From assembly GCF_007751035.1 (NCBI RefSeq), contig NZ_CP036433.1, forward strand, positions 962,437-1,026,436: a stretch of 64,000 bases of DNA, written 5' to 3'. A program made the translations under genes and the position numbers. This DNA comes from Lignipirellula cremea (GTDB lineage: Bacteria; Planctomycetota; Planctomycetia; Pirellulales; Pirellulaceae). This document shows positions 34,955 to 44,951 of this stretch, in pieces; position 1 is the stretch's first letter, and each line of letters opens with the position of its first letter. The notes beneath the pieces were generated by a model. That model was given only the letters and a program-made list of their open reading frames with translations. It ran no database searches and was not told where the DNA came from.

Positions 34955-34990
34955 AAAAACGTCGCCGGCAACCATTGTGCCGGCGACGTT
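34955..34990 (-). terminator. Intrinsic terminator of the DUF1501 gene
   Basis: AACGTCGCCGGCA (34958-34970) and TGCCGGCGACGTT (34978-34990) form a perfect 13-bp stem with a 7-base loop. On the minus strand the stem is followed by a run of five T. It lies 26 bases after the stop of the DUF1501 gene and upstream of the TPR block promoter, separating the two units. Confidence 0.85.
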
Positions 34991-35015
34991 TCTGGATTAC
35001 AGCCTGTGAGGGAAA

Positions 35016-36275
35016 CTAGCTGATCAATCCGGCGATCGGGGTGCCGTTATCGACGAGCTTCATCGGACGCCTGAGCTGGGTCATGACTTCTTTGTTGCCG
35101 TCGATACCCAGCTGATGGCAAATGGTGGCGTGCAGATCGGCGACTTCGACAGGATCTTTGTCCGGATAGGCGCCGTCTTCATCGGAAGAACCGATGACGG
35201 TTCCGCCGCGGAGACCGCCGCCCGCCATCATGCAGCTGAACACATTCGGCCAGTGGTCGCGGCCTACATCTTCATTGATACGCGGTGTACGACCGAACTC
35301 GCTCATCATGACGATCAGCGTGGTGTCGAGTTTGCCCATCTCGCGGAGATCCTGGATCAGCGAAGCGAGCGCCGGATCCATGATGCCGCCGTGGCGGGTG
35401 AGGGCTTCGAAGTTGTTCGAGTGCGTATCGAAACCGCCGCGGTTGATCTGCACAAAGCGAACGCCCTTTTCAACCAGACGCTTGGCCAGCAAGGCGCCGC
35501 GGCCGAAGGCGTTGTCGCCGTAACGCTCGATCGTTTCGTAAGGGACTTTGCCCAGTTCAAACGCTTCCAGGGCGGGGCTGCGCATCAGATGCACGGCGTC
35601 TTCGATCGAGGTCTTGGTCGCCGCCAGGCGATCGTCGCGGTTGGCCGCAGCGAACTTCTGGTTGTAACGGGCCAAGATTTCCAGGCGTTTGTTGCCGCGG
35701 ACGTTGGCAATGCCGTCGGGGAAGGCGAGGTAAGGGTCTTTTTCGCCCGGAGCCGGCACGTAGTACGCTTCGCACTGCTGTCCCAGGTACGAGGCGCCGC
35801 GGCCCATGCCGCTGATCGAAATGTAAGCCGGCAGATCGCCCAGGCTTTTCCGCTGCGAGGCCACCACCGAGCCCAGGCCCGGGTGTTTCAGGTTGCCGGC
35901 CGGCAGATAGCTGGTCTGCAGCTGGTAGGAGGCCCGTTCGTGGGCGCCCTGGGTGCCGGCGATCGAGCGGATCAGGGCGACATCCTGCATTTGCTTCGAC
36001 AGTTTCGGGAAGATCTCGGAGATCTCAATGCCGGGGACCGAGGTTTTGATGGGGGAGAATTCGCCCGCCGTCGGCCGACCCGGTTTCGGATCCCAGGTAT
36101 CAATGTGCGACATACCGCCGCCGTTCCAGAACAGAATCACATGCTCCGCTTTGGAAGCATGGCTGCTGCCTTCCAGCGCCAGGAGGTCGGAAACTTGAAG
36201 GCCTAGAATCGAGGCTCCGCCGGCCGCCAACAGGCTACGGCGAGTGAGTCGATAGTCGAGACAGGAATTGGTCAT
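35016..36275 (-). CDS. DUF1501 domain-containing protein
   Basis: 419 residues from the ATG at 36275 (AGGAG 7 bases upstream); an in-frame start at 36299 is less likely. The N-terminus LTRRSLLAAGGASILGLQ is a twin-arginine type signal, so the folded protein is probably exported. The DUF1501 body is complete, with HVILFWNGGGMSHIDTWDPKPG, a central RFVQINRGGFDTHSNNF, and MMSEFGRTPRINEDVGRDHWPN, all typical of this sulfatase-like family of planctomycetes and relatives. These proteins nearly always pair with a DUF1549/DUF1553 gene, as here (196 bases upstream on the same strand). The molecular function is not established. Confidence 0.93.
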   Translation of the reverse strand: MTNSCLDYRLTRRSLLAAGGASILGLQVSDLLALEGSSHASKAEHVILFWNGGGMSHIDTWDPKPGRPTAGEFSPIKTSVPGIEISEIFPKLSKQMQDVALIRSIAGTQGAHERASYQLQTSYLPAGNLKHPGLGSVVASQRKSLGDLPAYISISGMGRGASYLGQQCEAYYVPAPGEKDPYLAFPDGIANVRGNKRLEILARYNQKFAAANRDDRLAATKTSIEDAVHLMRSPALEAFELGKVPYETIERYGDNAFGRGALLAKRLVEKGVRFVQINRGGFDTHSNNFEALTRHGGIMDPALASLIQDLREMGKLDTTLIVMMSEFGRTPRINEDVGRDHWPNVFSCMMAGGGLRGGTVIGSSDEDGAYPDKDPVEVADLHATICHQLGIDGNKEVMTQLRRPMKLVDNGTPIAGLIS

Positions 36276-36471
36276 GAACGGCTCCTCAATGGTCAACAAA
36301 GTGACAGGTGCGAGTGTGACAGGCGTCGCACCCGCCCAGAGTCACTTGGGAAATAATCCGAATGAAATGGCAAAACTCTGAGAAACGCCAGGCGGCCTGT
36401 GCGAGACCGCCGCAGCGCTAACTCGTTTCCTACAACTTCAACGCAACACTTCGATCGCTACGTGGGCAAAA

Positions 36472-38595
36472 CTACGGGAGAAATCGGAATTCGTTGCTGT
36501 TGAGCAGCACCCAGCGGAGATCCGCCATTCCTTCAACCGGGTCCTCTTCGCCGATGATCACCTGGGCGTCGGCGACTTCGCCAGCGGTCGGTTCACGGGT
36601 CAGAATTTCGTAATAGGCCATACGGATGGCGTTGGTCAGGTTGGCTTTTTTGCCCACCAGCAGCGGGTAGATCGGCTCCATCGGGCCGACTCGCGAGGCT
36701 TCGTGGGACAAACGCCCGTTCAACATCATCAGGGCCTGCCGCATCGAGGCGGTGTCTTCTCGCAGGTCGCCCAGGTCAGCGCGACCCGGCTGGCCGAACA
36801 CGCGTAAAAAGTGGCCAGCGGGCGCCGGAGAGACCATGCGATAGGCCGACCCGTACTGCGGGTTGTCGTCGAACTGACGGCTCACCGTTTTGGTCGTATA
36901 ACGCATGCCAGGACGGGGCTGTTCACGCTCCATTCGCTGGGCTTCCAGCTCCTCGGCCGACATCACTTCCATTTTTTCGACGGAAACTTCTTCCTGCGGC
37001 TTGAGCAGCTTGTCAAAATCCAGCTCAATCGCTTCTTCCAGAGCGTAACCGCTGACAACCATCATCGGACTGGGCTGGCCGGCCATCGCCATTTCGGCGC
37101 CGCCCGTGTTGCCCGTCAGGTTGGCGACTTCGCCTTCCCCTTCGGTGATGGCCTGGGCGACACGAACTGTTTCGGTCACGGTCTTGATGTTGGCGCCTTC
37201 GGGGTGCTTCACATCGAACAGATGGCCAGCGGCCACAATGCTGTCGTACATCGCTTCCGAGACCATGCGTCGCATGGGGGTCGACAGGAAGTTGGATTCC
37301 AGTTCTTCACGAACGGCGAACTCGGCGTTGCCGGGGGCGTGAGCCCGCTGATAAGCGTCGCTCAGCACAATCATTCGGGCCATGCCGTAAAGATCGTAGT
37401 TCGAGGCGACAAATTCATCCGCGATAAAGTCCATCGTCTGCGGATGGCTGGGCGGGTTATCTTCGCGGAAATCGTCGATATCTTCGACAAAACCGCGACC
37501 GATGAACTCTTTCCACATCCGGTTGGTGATGGCTCGTGAGAAATAGCGGTTGCGGGGGCTGGTGACCAGTTTGGCCAGCTCCATGCGGAGTTCGCTGTTG
37601 CCGTACAAGGAACCGCGAATGTCGATCTGGCGGATTTCCGATTTGGCTTCCGATTCGATTCCCAGACCGCTCAGACCGCCACGGGTAGCCAGGACGGCCT
37701 TTTCTTCTGTTTCCGCCAGCAGAGCGTCAACCGAAACTTCTTTGGCTGCGGCCGCCTGTTCAGCCAGGCGGGCTTCTTCCTGTTTGGCGCGGAACTCATT
37801 CAAACGGGCAATGAAGTTGAACTCTTTGCTCTCGCTCAACAAGGCAATCGGGAACGAAGGTTCCAGCGGCTTGCGATCGGCACGGGCGGCCGAGTCTTCC
37901 GGCGGCCACAGGATCGTGTTGGTCGGCTGCTCGGTCGTGTAAATTGCTTTGGTGATTTGACTTTCGACGCGGCGAGTCTTGCCGAAATAAGCGGCCAATT
38001 CGTAGAATTCTTTCCGCGTCCACACGTCAAACGGATGGTCGTGGCACTGGGCGCAGCTCATTCGTACACCCATGAAAACCTGCGAAGTCACCGCGGCCAT
38101 CGCCAGCGGGTCCGCATCGTCTCCCAGGATGAAACCGACTTCCGGCGTGAGATTCGCCTTGCCGTTGGTCGAGATCAGGCGCCGACAAAGCTCGTCGTAC
38201 GGCATTTTCTCTTCCATCGCCTGGTGCACGTAGGCAATCAGGGCTGAACCGCCCGGGGTGTTTGATCGCAAACGGAGCATGTCGCCAAAGAAGGCCGTTA
38301 AACGGTCGGCAAAACGCGGATCTTCGAGAAGCTTGTCCACCAGCTGCTCGCGACGCCCGGCCTCGGGCATGTTCATAAAGTCGCGGATTTCGGTCCCAGT
38401 AGGGATGCGACCAATCAGATCGACATACACGCGTCGCAGGAACGTCATGTCGTCGATCACAGGCATCGCCTCCAGATCAACGCCTTTATCGCGATTTTCC
38501 TGTTCCAGGACACGATCGAGCTCCGTCGCCTGGGAAACAGTGGTCCCCAGAATAACGGTAAGAGAGGCGAGAAATATGCGAAGCGTCAAGCTCAC
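36472..38595 (-). CDS. DUF1549/DUF1553 domain-containing protein
   Basis: 707 residues from the GTG at 38595, chosen because GGAGG lies 8 bases upstream and a signal peptide follows (SLTLRIFLASLTVILGTTVSQA). The DUF1549 part starts at about residue 40 (FLRRVYVDLIGRIPT) and holds MSCAQCHDHPFDVWTRKEFY near residue 180, a CxxCH haem-type site. The DUF1553 part follows (SRAITNRMWKEFIGRGFVEDIDDFR, LSDAYQRAH, LTREPTAGEVADAQ). Many relatives carry an extra N-terminal PSD1 cytochrome domain; it is absent here. Between the domains is a charged insert. It forms a pair with the DUF1501 gene downstream and may act in extracellular polymer breakdown, but this is unproven. Confidence 0.92.
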   Translation of the reverse strand: MSLTLRIFLASLTVILGTTVSQATELDRVLEQENRDKGVDLEAMPVIDDMTFLRRVYVDLIGRIPTGTEIRDFMNMPEAGRREQLVDKLLEDPRFADRLTAFFGDMLRLRSNTPGGSALIAYVHQAMEEKMPYDELCRRLISTNGKANLTPEVGFILGDDADPLAMAAVTSQVFMGVRMSCAQCHDHPFDVWTRKEFYELAAYFGKTRRVESQITKAIYTTEQPTNTILWPPEDSAARADRKPLEPSFPIALLSESKEFNFIARLNEFRAKQEEARLAEQAAAAKEVSVDALLAETEEKAVLATRGGLSGLGIESEAKSEIRQIDIRGSLYGNSELRMELAKLVTSPRNRYFSRAITNRMWKEFIGRGFVEDIDDFREDNPPSHPQTMDFIADEFVASNYDLYGMARMIVLSDAYQRAHAPGNAEFAVREELESNFLSTPMRRMVSEAMYDSIVAAGHLFDVKHPEGANIKTVTETVRVAQAITEGEGEVANLTGNTGGAEMAMAGQPSPMMVVSGYALEEAIELDFDKLLKPQEEVSVEKMEVMSAEELEAQRMEREQPRPGMRYTTKTVSRQFDDNPQYGSAYRMVSPAPAGHFLRVFGQPGRADLGDLREDTASMRQALMMLNGRLSHEASRVGPMEPIYPLLVGKKANLTNAIRMAYYEILTREPTAGEVADAQVIIGEEDPVEGMADLRWVLLNSNEFRFLP

Positions 38596-38647
38596 GTCGA
38601 AATCCTCCGCGGTGTAGGACGTTGGTAGTACACGGTTCCGGTGCATC

Positions 38648-38675
38648 AGTTTGCATAAGGAGATTTTTATGTCAA
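38648..38675 (-). promoter_or_regulatory. Possible promoter of the DUF1549-DUF1501 pair
   Basis: On the minus strand a perfect TTGACA (38670-38675) is followed after 16 bases by CAAACT (38648-38653). It lies about 50 bases upstream of the GTG start. The -10 box is a weak match, so confidence is limited. Confidence 0.4.
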
Positions 38676-39265
38676 GCGATTTCATTCGTTAAGATCGGCC
38701 TCATCGGCTAACCGCTCGAATCATTTCGTTCGGACCGCAGCACGCTGACACCTGGCAGCAGCGACGATTCGCAACGGTTTCTCCTGCCTTTTGAGGGTTT
38801 TTGCAAAGTTCAGCCAGGGGATGACCGGCTAAAATCGAAGAAAAAAATCTTTTCGCAATTTCGAGGAAAATGGGAGGCAGGTAGTCTGGGAGATGCAAAC
38901 AAGGGGGAGCATCTCCTCGGCAGGATCGATTGGGGGATTCGATCCCAACCCAATTCCCCCACAAGATAACGGATCTGTTGCCAAAACGGAAATGAATTTT
39001 GGGGAAACTGATTCGACCAGCTGGTAATTAATGGATCGCCGTCGCCCAGGTGTTACGGAAATCCCTGAAAAACGAAACTTTTGAAACAACCCACACTACG
39101 TAAGAAGGGCCCGGAAGGGTTCCCCAGCGACCTGCTCGCAACAGGCCATAAAGGCAGCCGACTTTCCTGGGATCCGGCTGGACGGCTGATTGCTAGAGGA
39201 ACTGTCTTTTTCACCCACAAATCCAAGGCTCACACCCGCCCGCTAGAGCGTTTTGCGGGTCGTCT
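38676..39265. other. Gene-free divergent region with two hairpins
   Basis: No gene is supported in this stretch between the divergent DUF1549 and dehydratase genes. GGAGATGC (38889-38896) pairs with GCATCTCC (38909-38916). About 15 bases later ATTGGG...CCCAAT with an inner GGAT-TCG-ATCC (38929-38955) makes a second hairpin. On the minus strand a T-rich run follows at about 38845-38855. This could be a small structured RNA or a leader element, but no known family is recognised. The remainder shows nothing I can interpret. Confidence 0.35.
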
Positions 39266-39294
39266 CTGACGACGGGCCTGGAGAGTTGTACAAT
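39266..39294 (+). promoter_or_regulatory. Probable promoter of the dehydratase gene
   Basis: CTGACG (39266-39271) and TACAAT (39289-39294) are 17 bases apart, about 60 bases before the ATG of the threonine/serine dehydratase-like gene. The inferred start point is near 39301. Confidence 0.5.
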
Positions 39295-39352
39295 CGGCCC
39301 AGCCGTTTCGTACCGCTTTCTGAGTTTCGCGTTCCTGGGGGAAGCGTCTGGC

Positions 39353-40306
39353 ATGAGCACCACTTTGATTGATCTGGCGGCAGTACGCGCAGCCGCCGAA
39401 CGGATCGCTAAGGCGATTCATCGCACTCCCCTGGAAACCTGCGCCGCCCTGGATCAGCGGGCTGGCCGGAACCTCTATTTCAAATGCGAGCATCTGCAGA
39501 AGGTCGGCGCCTTCAAGTTTCGCGGGGCGTGCAATGCGGTGTTTGGTCTCGAAGAAGAGCAGGCTCGCTCCGGCGTGGCGACCCACAGTTCGGGCAATCA
39601 TGCGCAGGCCCTGGCTCTGGCCGCTCGCTTGCGGAGGATTCCGGCCTATGTGGTGATGCCGTCGTCGGCCTCGCCCGTCAAACGCAGTGCGGTCGAAGAG
39701 TACGGCGGCCAGGTCCGGCTGTGCGAGCCGACGCTGGAAGCCCGCGAAACGACCGCCCGGCAGGTTTGCGAAGAGACGGGCGCGACCTTTATTCACCCTT
39801 ATAATGATCCGGCCATCATCGCTGGCCAGGGGACGACCGCCCTGGAGCTGCTGGAGCAGGCGCCGCAGCTGGAAGCCATCGTGGCGCCGATCGGCGGCGG
39901 CGGTTTGATCAGCGGCATCGGGGCCGTCCTTCGCGAGCTGGCTCCGCACGTGCGGCTGATCGGAGCCGAACCGGCCGGCGCTGACGATGCAGCCCGCTCC
40001 AAGGCGGCCGGCGAACTGCTGCTGCAGACCAACCCGCAAACGATTTGCGATGGACTGCTGACCAGCCTGGGTTCGCTCACCTGGCCGTTTGTGCGGGATA
40101 CGGTCGAGCGGGTCGAAACGGTGACCGAACAAGAGATCGTCCTCGCCATGCGACTGGCCTGGCAACGGGCCAAATTGCTGATCGAGCCCAGCTCGGCCGC
40201 CGCCGTCGCCGTGGCGCTGCGGGCCTTTCGTCATCAGCCCGAAATCCAGCATGTGGGCGTGGTGCTCAGCGGCGGGAACGTCAACCTGGATCAGTTGCCC
40301 TGGTAG
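39353..40306 (+). CDS. Threonine/serine dehydratase-like PLP enzyme
   Basis: 317 residues, fold type II PLP enzyme without the C-terminal ACT domain of biosynthetic IlvA. The PLP lysine is in VGAFKFRGA (K55). THSSGNHAQALA binds the phosphate-side substrate loop, and the glycine loop GGGGLISG is near residue 182. The C-terminal SGGNVNLDQL matches the serine racemase / catabolic threonine ammonia-lyase group. It probably deaminates L-threonine or L-serine to the 2-oxo acid in the cytoplasm; racemase activity is an alternative. The HpaI-type aldolase gene follows 72 bases later on the same strand. Confidence 0.85.
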   Translation: MSTTLIDLAAVRAAAERIAKAIHRTPLETCAALDQRAGRNLYFKCEHLQKVGAFKFRGACNAVFGLEEEQARSGVATHSSGNHAQALALAARLRRIPAYVVMPSSASPVKRSAVEEYGGQVRLCEPTLEARETTARQVCEETGATFIHPYNDPAIIAGQGTTALELLEQAPQLEAIVAPIGGGGLISGIGAVLRELAPHVRLIGAEPAGADDAARSKAAGELLLQTNPQTICDGLLTSLGSLTWPFVRDTVERVETVTEQEIVLAMRLAWQRAKLLIEPSSAAAVAVALRAFRHQPEIQHVGVVLSGGNVNLDQLPW

Positions 40307-40378
40307 TCGCCCGCCGCAGGGGATCAAACCAACGGCGATCGAACTGCTTCTTCTTCATTGTTCTCCAAGGAACCCGAT

Positions 40379-41158
40379 ATGCCCACGGGCGCAGAAATTC
40401 GCGAGGCGTTACACGCCGGTCGGAAGGTTTTTTCGACGGCCGCGATTGCTCCTTCCACGTACTGGCCGCAGTTCATTAAAGAGACGGGCATCGACTTTGT
40501 CTTCATCGACACCGAGCATGTGCCGTTGTCACGGGAGACGGTCGCCTGGATGTGCCGTACTTATGACGCGCTGGGCGTGCCGCCGGTGGTGCGGATTCCG
40601 TGCAATGATCTGTACGAAGCCTCGAAGGTGCTCGACGGCGGCGCCCGCGGGGTGATCGGCCCTTATTTAGAGACGGTCGAGCAGGCGCGAGCGATTGTCG
40701 GCGCCGCGCGGTGGCGTCCGCTTAAAGGCCGTCGGTTGGAAGAAGCGCTGGACGACGCGAGCGTGCTGGAGCCCGAACTGCGGGCCTACCTGGAGAAGCG
40801 AAACGCCGACACGCTCTGCATCGCCAATATCGAAAGCGTGGCCGCGATTGAAAACCTGGCGGAGATCGCCCGCACGCCCGGCCTCGATGCAGTGCTGATC
40901 GGGCCGCACGATCTGTCGTGCAGCCTGGGCATCCCGGAGCAGTACGACCACGCCCGGTTCGATGAAGCGGTGCAAACCATTTTCCGCGTCGCCCGCGAAG
41001 CCGGCATTGGCGCCGGGATCCACTACTGGGAAAGCGTCGAGCGCGAGATCGAATGGGCCCAGGCCGGCGGCAATCTCATCATGCACAGCTCTGACATCAC
41101 CATGATGAAGCAGACCCTGGCGAATGATATGGCCCGATTAAGAAAGGCGTTGTCGTAA
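40379..41158 (+). CDS. HpcH/HpaI aldolase family protein
   Basis: 259 residues from the ATG at 40379 with CAAGGA upstream. Class II (metal-dependent) pyruvate aldolase barrel of the HpaI/GarL/RhmA type. Seen motifs are GIDFVFIDTEHVPLS, PPVVRIPCNDLYEASKVLDGGARGVIGPYLET, ANIESVAAIENLAEI and LIGPHDLSCSLG. The Arg, Glu and Asp positions for pyruvate and metal binding are present. These enzymes cleave or form 4-hydroxy-2-oxo acids. The usual glycine after the IDxEH strand is not obvious, and the substrate cannot be named. It follows the dehydratase gene and could use its 2-oxo acid product, which is inference. Confidence 0.85.
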   Translation: MPTGAEIREALHAGRKVFSTAAIAPSTYWPQFIKETGIDFVFIDTEHVPLSRETVAWMCRTYDALGVPPVVRIPCNDLYEASKVLDGGARGVIGPYLETVEQARAIVGAARWRPLKGRRLEEALDDASVLEPELRAYLEKRNADTLCIANIESVAAIENLAEIARTPGLDAVLIGPHDLSCSLGIPEQYDHARFDEAVQTIFRVAREAGIGAGIHYWESVEREIEWAQAGGNLIMHSSDITMMKQTLANDMARLRKALS

Positions 41159-41347
41159 AGCGAAGAAGAACAAAGAGGATTCACCGCGGAGGCTGCCGCA
41201 GTGATCAGGCCGTAGCCAGGTGGTCGTCTGGTGCTGGCTGTTGCGGCGGCCCACAGCCGACAGTTGCGGCTCACACCAGGGCGGTTCCGTCGCTAAACTG
41301 ACCCCTTTGGCGAACGTTGCTATTTCCCTGGATCGGTTGGATGGCCA

Positions 41348-42187
41348 ATGACGCATACTGAACTTGAATTTCAATTTACCCAGCGCCAGTCCGATGGGTC
41401 CCTGCGACGCGGCCGGACGTTTCAGGAGACCTTCGCGACAGACAAGCCCGCCCGGGAGACATGGCTGTTTGTCAGCCCCCACGACGACGATCTGTGCCTG
41501 GGCGCCGGCTTGCTGATGCAGGCGGCGATTGCGGCAGGCGTGGAAGTGCAGGTGCTGGTGGTGACCGATGGCTGCCTGGGTTACTGCACGCAGGAGCAGG
41601 AAGCAGAGATCGTGGCGATTCGTCGTGAGGAGACGTACGCCTCGTTTGCGATCCTGGGGGCGCCGGCCGAGCAGATTGCGTATGTCAATTATCCCGACGG
41701 CGGGCTGACGGCGTACTGTGGTCGTCGGCGGGCTCGACCGGGCGAGTCGCATCTGCAGGGGTACGTGGGTCTGCAGAATGCGTTTACCTGGCATCTCCGC
41801 CGGGTGCGTCCCTCAAGGGTGTTCACGCCGACGCATACCGACTTGCATCCGGATCATCGGATTACCCATAGCGAGCTGATGATCAGCATCTTCCATGCGG
41901 CAGGAGCGATCTGGCCGGAACTGGGCCCGTCGCTGCCGGCGCCGCCCCGGGTGGGGGAGCTGGCCGTTTATTGCGACTTTGCCGCACCGCCAAACCTGGA
42001 GATCCAGGCAAACGATGCGGCCTTCCAGCAGAAGCTGCGGAGCGTGGAGGCGTATCGCTCGCAAACGCAGATCGCGGCCCTGGTGGAAAATACGCGGCAA
42101 GCGGGCCCCTATGAATACGTTCGCGAGGTGGAGTTCCAGCTGTATTCGCCCCGTAATTATCGGGCGATGTTCGCTTCGCCCGAGTGA
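41348..42187 (+). CDS. PIG-L (LmbE-like) deacetylase family protein
   Basis: 279 residues. The zinc-site motif near the N-terminus is SPHDDDLCLGAG (H45, D47, D48), equivalent to the AHPDDE signature with the Glu position changed to Asp. A second metal motif is THTDLHPDHR. The IRREETYASFAILGA segment is also typical. PIG-L enzymes remove acetyl groups from N-acetylglucosamine-type substrates; the true substrate here is unknown. The long N-terminal lead (about 35 residues) precedes the core fold. It stands alone, 190 bases after the aldolase gene. That gap carries a GATTCACCGCGGAG fragment also seen near 5914 and 57776. Confidence 0.85.
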   Translation: MTHTELEFQFTQRQSDGSLRRGRTFQETFATDKPARETWLFVSPHDDDLCLGAGLLMQAAIAAGVEVQVLVVTDGCLGYCTQEQEAEIVAIRREETYASFAILGAPAEQIAYVNYPDGGLTAYCGRRRARPGESHLQGYVGLQNAFTWHLRRVRPSRVFTPTHTDLHPDHRITHSELMISIFHAAGAIWPELGPSLPAPPRVGELAVYCDFAAPPNLEIQANDAAFQQKLRSVEAYRSQTQIAALVENTRQAGPYEYVREVEFQLYSPRNYRAMFASPE

Positions 42188-42404
42188 GGCGGCAGGGTAG
42201 GGGCCGAACCTCGCCAGGCGATTTTCTCAAAATAATTTCTTCCCGCGCTTCAAGAAGGACCTGAGGTGTCCACGGGCCGGCGAAAATAATAGCAGAGTTG
42301 ATGTTGAAAACCACTTCGAGCATCGGTACATTACTGTTCATTCGTTCGGTTGTCGGACTTTTCCGGTTGGGCGAAAGAAAACGAAGCCGAGGCGGTTTTC
42401 CCAG

Positions 42405-42435
42405 TTGCAAGCCACTGCTTACTTTTCGATATAAT
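42405..42435 (+). promoter_or_regulatory. Possible promoter of recA
   Basis: TTGCAA (42405-42410) and a perfect TATAAT (42430-42435) are 19 bases apart, slightly long. Transcription would begin near 42442, which favours translation from the ATG at 42482 over the one at 42449. No convincing SOS box is seen nearby. Confidence 0.45.
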
Positions 42436-42481
42436 GGGGAGAATTTCCATGGTCGCCGCACAAGCTGTTAAAAACAATTCT

Positions 42482-43633
<1,152 letters not shown>

Positions 43634-43651
43634 CGGGAATCGGGAGCAGGG

Positions 43652-43740
43652 CAAGCCGCGGAGTAGATTCACCCCCCCCGGTGTGAGGGTGGAGCAGGAC
43701 GCGGCTTGTCGGCAGGGTGGAAATCCTGCACGCTCTTTTT
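43652..43740 (+). terminator. Possible terminator region after recA
   Basis: CAAGCCGCG (43652-43660) can pair with CGCGGCTTG (43700-43708) around a loop that holds an eight-cytosine run. A smaller hairpin GCAGG...CCTGC (43712-43729) follows and is trailed by TTTTT at 43736-43740. This arrangement begins 19 bases after the recA stop, so it may end the recA transcript. Confidence 0.4.
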
Positions 43741-43801
43741 CCCGGTCGTCACAGTGGGAGAAAACGTGGAGTTTTCGTGAAGATTGGGCGACGCCGTTGC
43801 C

Positions 43802-43830
43802 ATGACCCAGGTCGTCCATTACCGTAGAAT
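43802..43830 (+). promoter_or_regulatory. Probable promoter of the GT2-DUF2304-TMTC operon
   Basis: ATGACC (43802-43807) and TAGAAT (43825-43830) are 17 bases apart, with a start point near 43837, about 36 bases before the ATG at 43873. Confidence 0.45.
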
Positions 43831-43872
43831 GAAAGCCAGAATCCTCGCCTTCCTTCGTTGGCAATTCGCTTC

Positions 43873-44583
43873 ATGTCTGCGGCTTCCACCAGCCCCCTTC
43901 CGCTGCCTCTTGATTCCCTGTGGGTTGTTTCGCCGGCCTATAACGAATCGAGTCGCTTAGAACGCACGCTGCAGTCGCTGCTTCGCGTAGTGCGGAATGT
44001 CGTGGTCGTCGACGATGGCAGCACCGACACCACCGGCGAGTGCGCCCTGGAACAGGGAGCCTGGCTGGTGACGCATGCCGTCAATTGCGGTCAGGGCGCC
44101 GCCTTGCAAACGGGCATCGATTTCGCTCTGGCGCAAGGCGCCCAGATCATTGTCACTTTTGATTCCGACGGGCAGCATGTGGCGGAAGAGATCCCCGCCC
44201 TGATCCAGCCGCTGCTGGATGGGTCCGTCGATGTGGTCCTGGGCTCGCGCTTTCTGGGCAAGGCCGAGAACATTCCCTGGACACGGCGGCAACTGTTGCG
44301 TTGTGCGACCCTGTTCACCCGGGTGGTTTCGGGCCTGCGGCTGACCGATACGCACAACGGTTTTCGCGCGTTGAGCCGGCATGCGGCGGAAACGATCCGC
44401 ATTCGCGAGAACCGCATGGCTCACGCCTCGGAGATTCTGCATAAAATCCAGTCGCACGGACTGTCGTACTGCGAACGGCCCGTCACCATCCGCTACAGCG
44501 CGGAGCTGGCCGCCAAAGGGCAAAGCGGCTGGGACGCCCTGGAAATTGCGGCTCGGTTCCTGGCGGGGAACCTGATCCGATGA
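43873..44583 (+). CDS. Family 2 glycosyltransferase, polyprenyl-phosphate type
   Basis: 236 residues from the ATG at 43873 (a TTG five codons earlier is in frame). The GT-A fold is seen in VVSPAYNESSRLERTL, VVVVDDGSTDTT, the nucleotide-metal DxD as TFDSDGQH, and the acceptor-side VLGSRFLG and DTHNGFRALSR. There are no membrane helices, so it resembles dolichol-phosphate mannose synthase DPM1 rather than the membrane-anchored types. It would transfer a sugar from a nucleotide sugar to polyprenyl phosphate at the inner face of the membrane. Its stop overlaps the start of the next gene (ATGA), placing it in a coupled three-gene operon. Confidence 0.88.
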   Translation: MSAASTSPLPLPLDSLWVVSPAYNESSRLERTLQSLLRVVRNVVVVDDGSTDTTGECALEQGAWLVTHAVNCGQGAALQTGIDFALAQGAQIIVTFDSDGQHVAEEIPALIQPLLDGSVDVVLGSRFLGKAENIPWTRRQLLRCATLFTRVVSGLRLTDTHNGFRALSRHAAETIRIRENRMAHASEILHKIQSHGLSYCERPVTIRYSAELAAKGQSGWDALEIAARFLAGNLIR

Positions 44584-44951
44584 ATCTCTTCCAGCTACTC
44601 ACCGCGCCCGTGCTGGGGCTGCTTTGCCTGTGGGAAATTTTTCGATTGTGCCAGCAGCGAACGCGGCTGGGGCTGCGTTTGTTCCGTTTGTCGTTGTGGC
44701 TGGCGACCGGCCTGGCGCTGCTGTTTCCGAGCTATGTCCAGGCGGTGGCGGCTTCGCTGGGGATTGGCCGCGGCGCCGACGCGGTGCTGTACCTGCTGGT
44801 GTTTGCTTTTCTGATTGTGTCCTGGTGGTTTTACGCGGAGAACCAGCGGCTGCGTCGCGATTTGACGGAGCTGATCCGGCAGCAAGCGATCGGCCACGCG
44901 CAGCATCGCCCGCGGTCGGCAGCGCCGGACGAACATGAGAATTCGCTATGA
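44580..44951 (+). CDS. Small membrane protein, DUF2304-like
   Basis: 123 residues with about three membrane helices (LTAPVLGLLCLWEIF, LFRLSLWLATGLALLFPSYV, AVLYLLVFAFLIVSWWFY) and a basic cytoplasmic tail (ENQRLRRDLTELIRQQA). The pattern matches DUF2304 proteins, which are commonly encoded next to GT2 polyprenyl-phosphate glycosyltransferases and may anchor them, similar to DPM2/DPM3 for DPM1. Both ends overlap the neighbours by four bases (ATGA), so the three genes are translated as a unit. Confidence 0.72.
   Translation: MNLFQLLTAPVLGLLCLWEIFRLCQQRTRLGLRLFRLSLWLATGLALLFPSYVQAVAASLGIGRGADAVLYLLVFAFLIVSWWFYAENQRLRRDLTELIRQQAIGHAQHRPRSAAPDEHENSL

Noticed and set aside
38929-38955. GGGATTCGATCCC looked like a tRNA T-arm
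   Set aside because: No acceptor, D or anticodon arms can be built around it; it is better explained as a simple hairpin.
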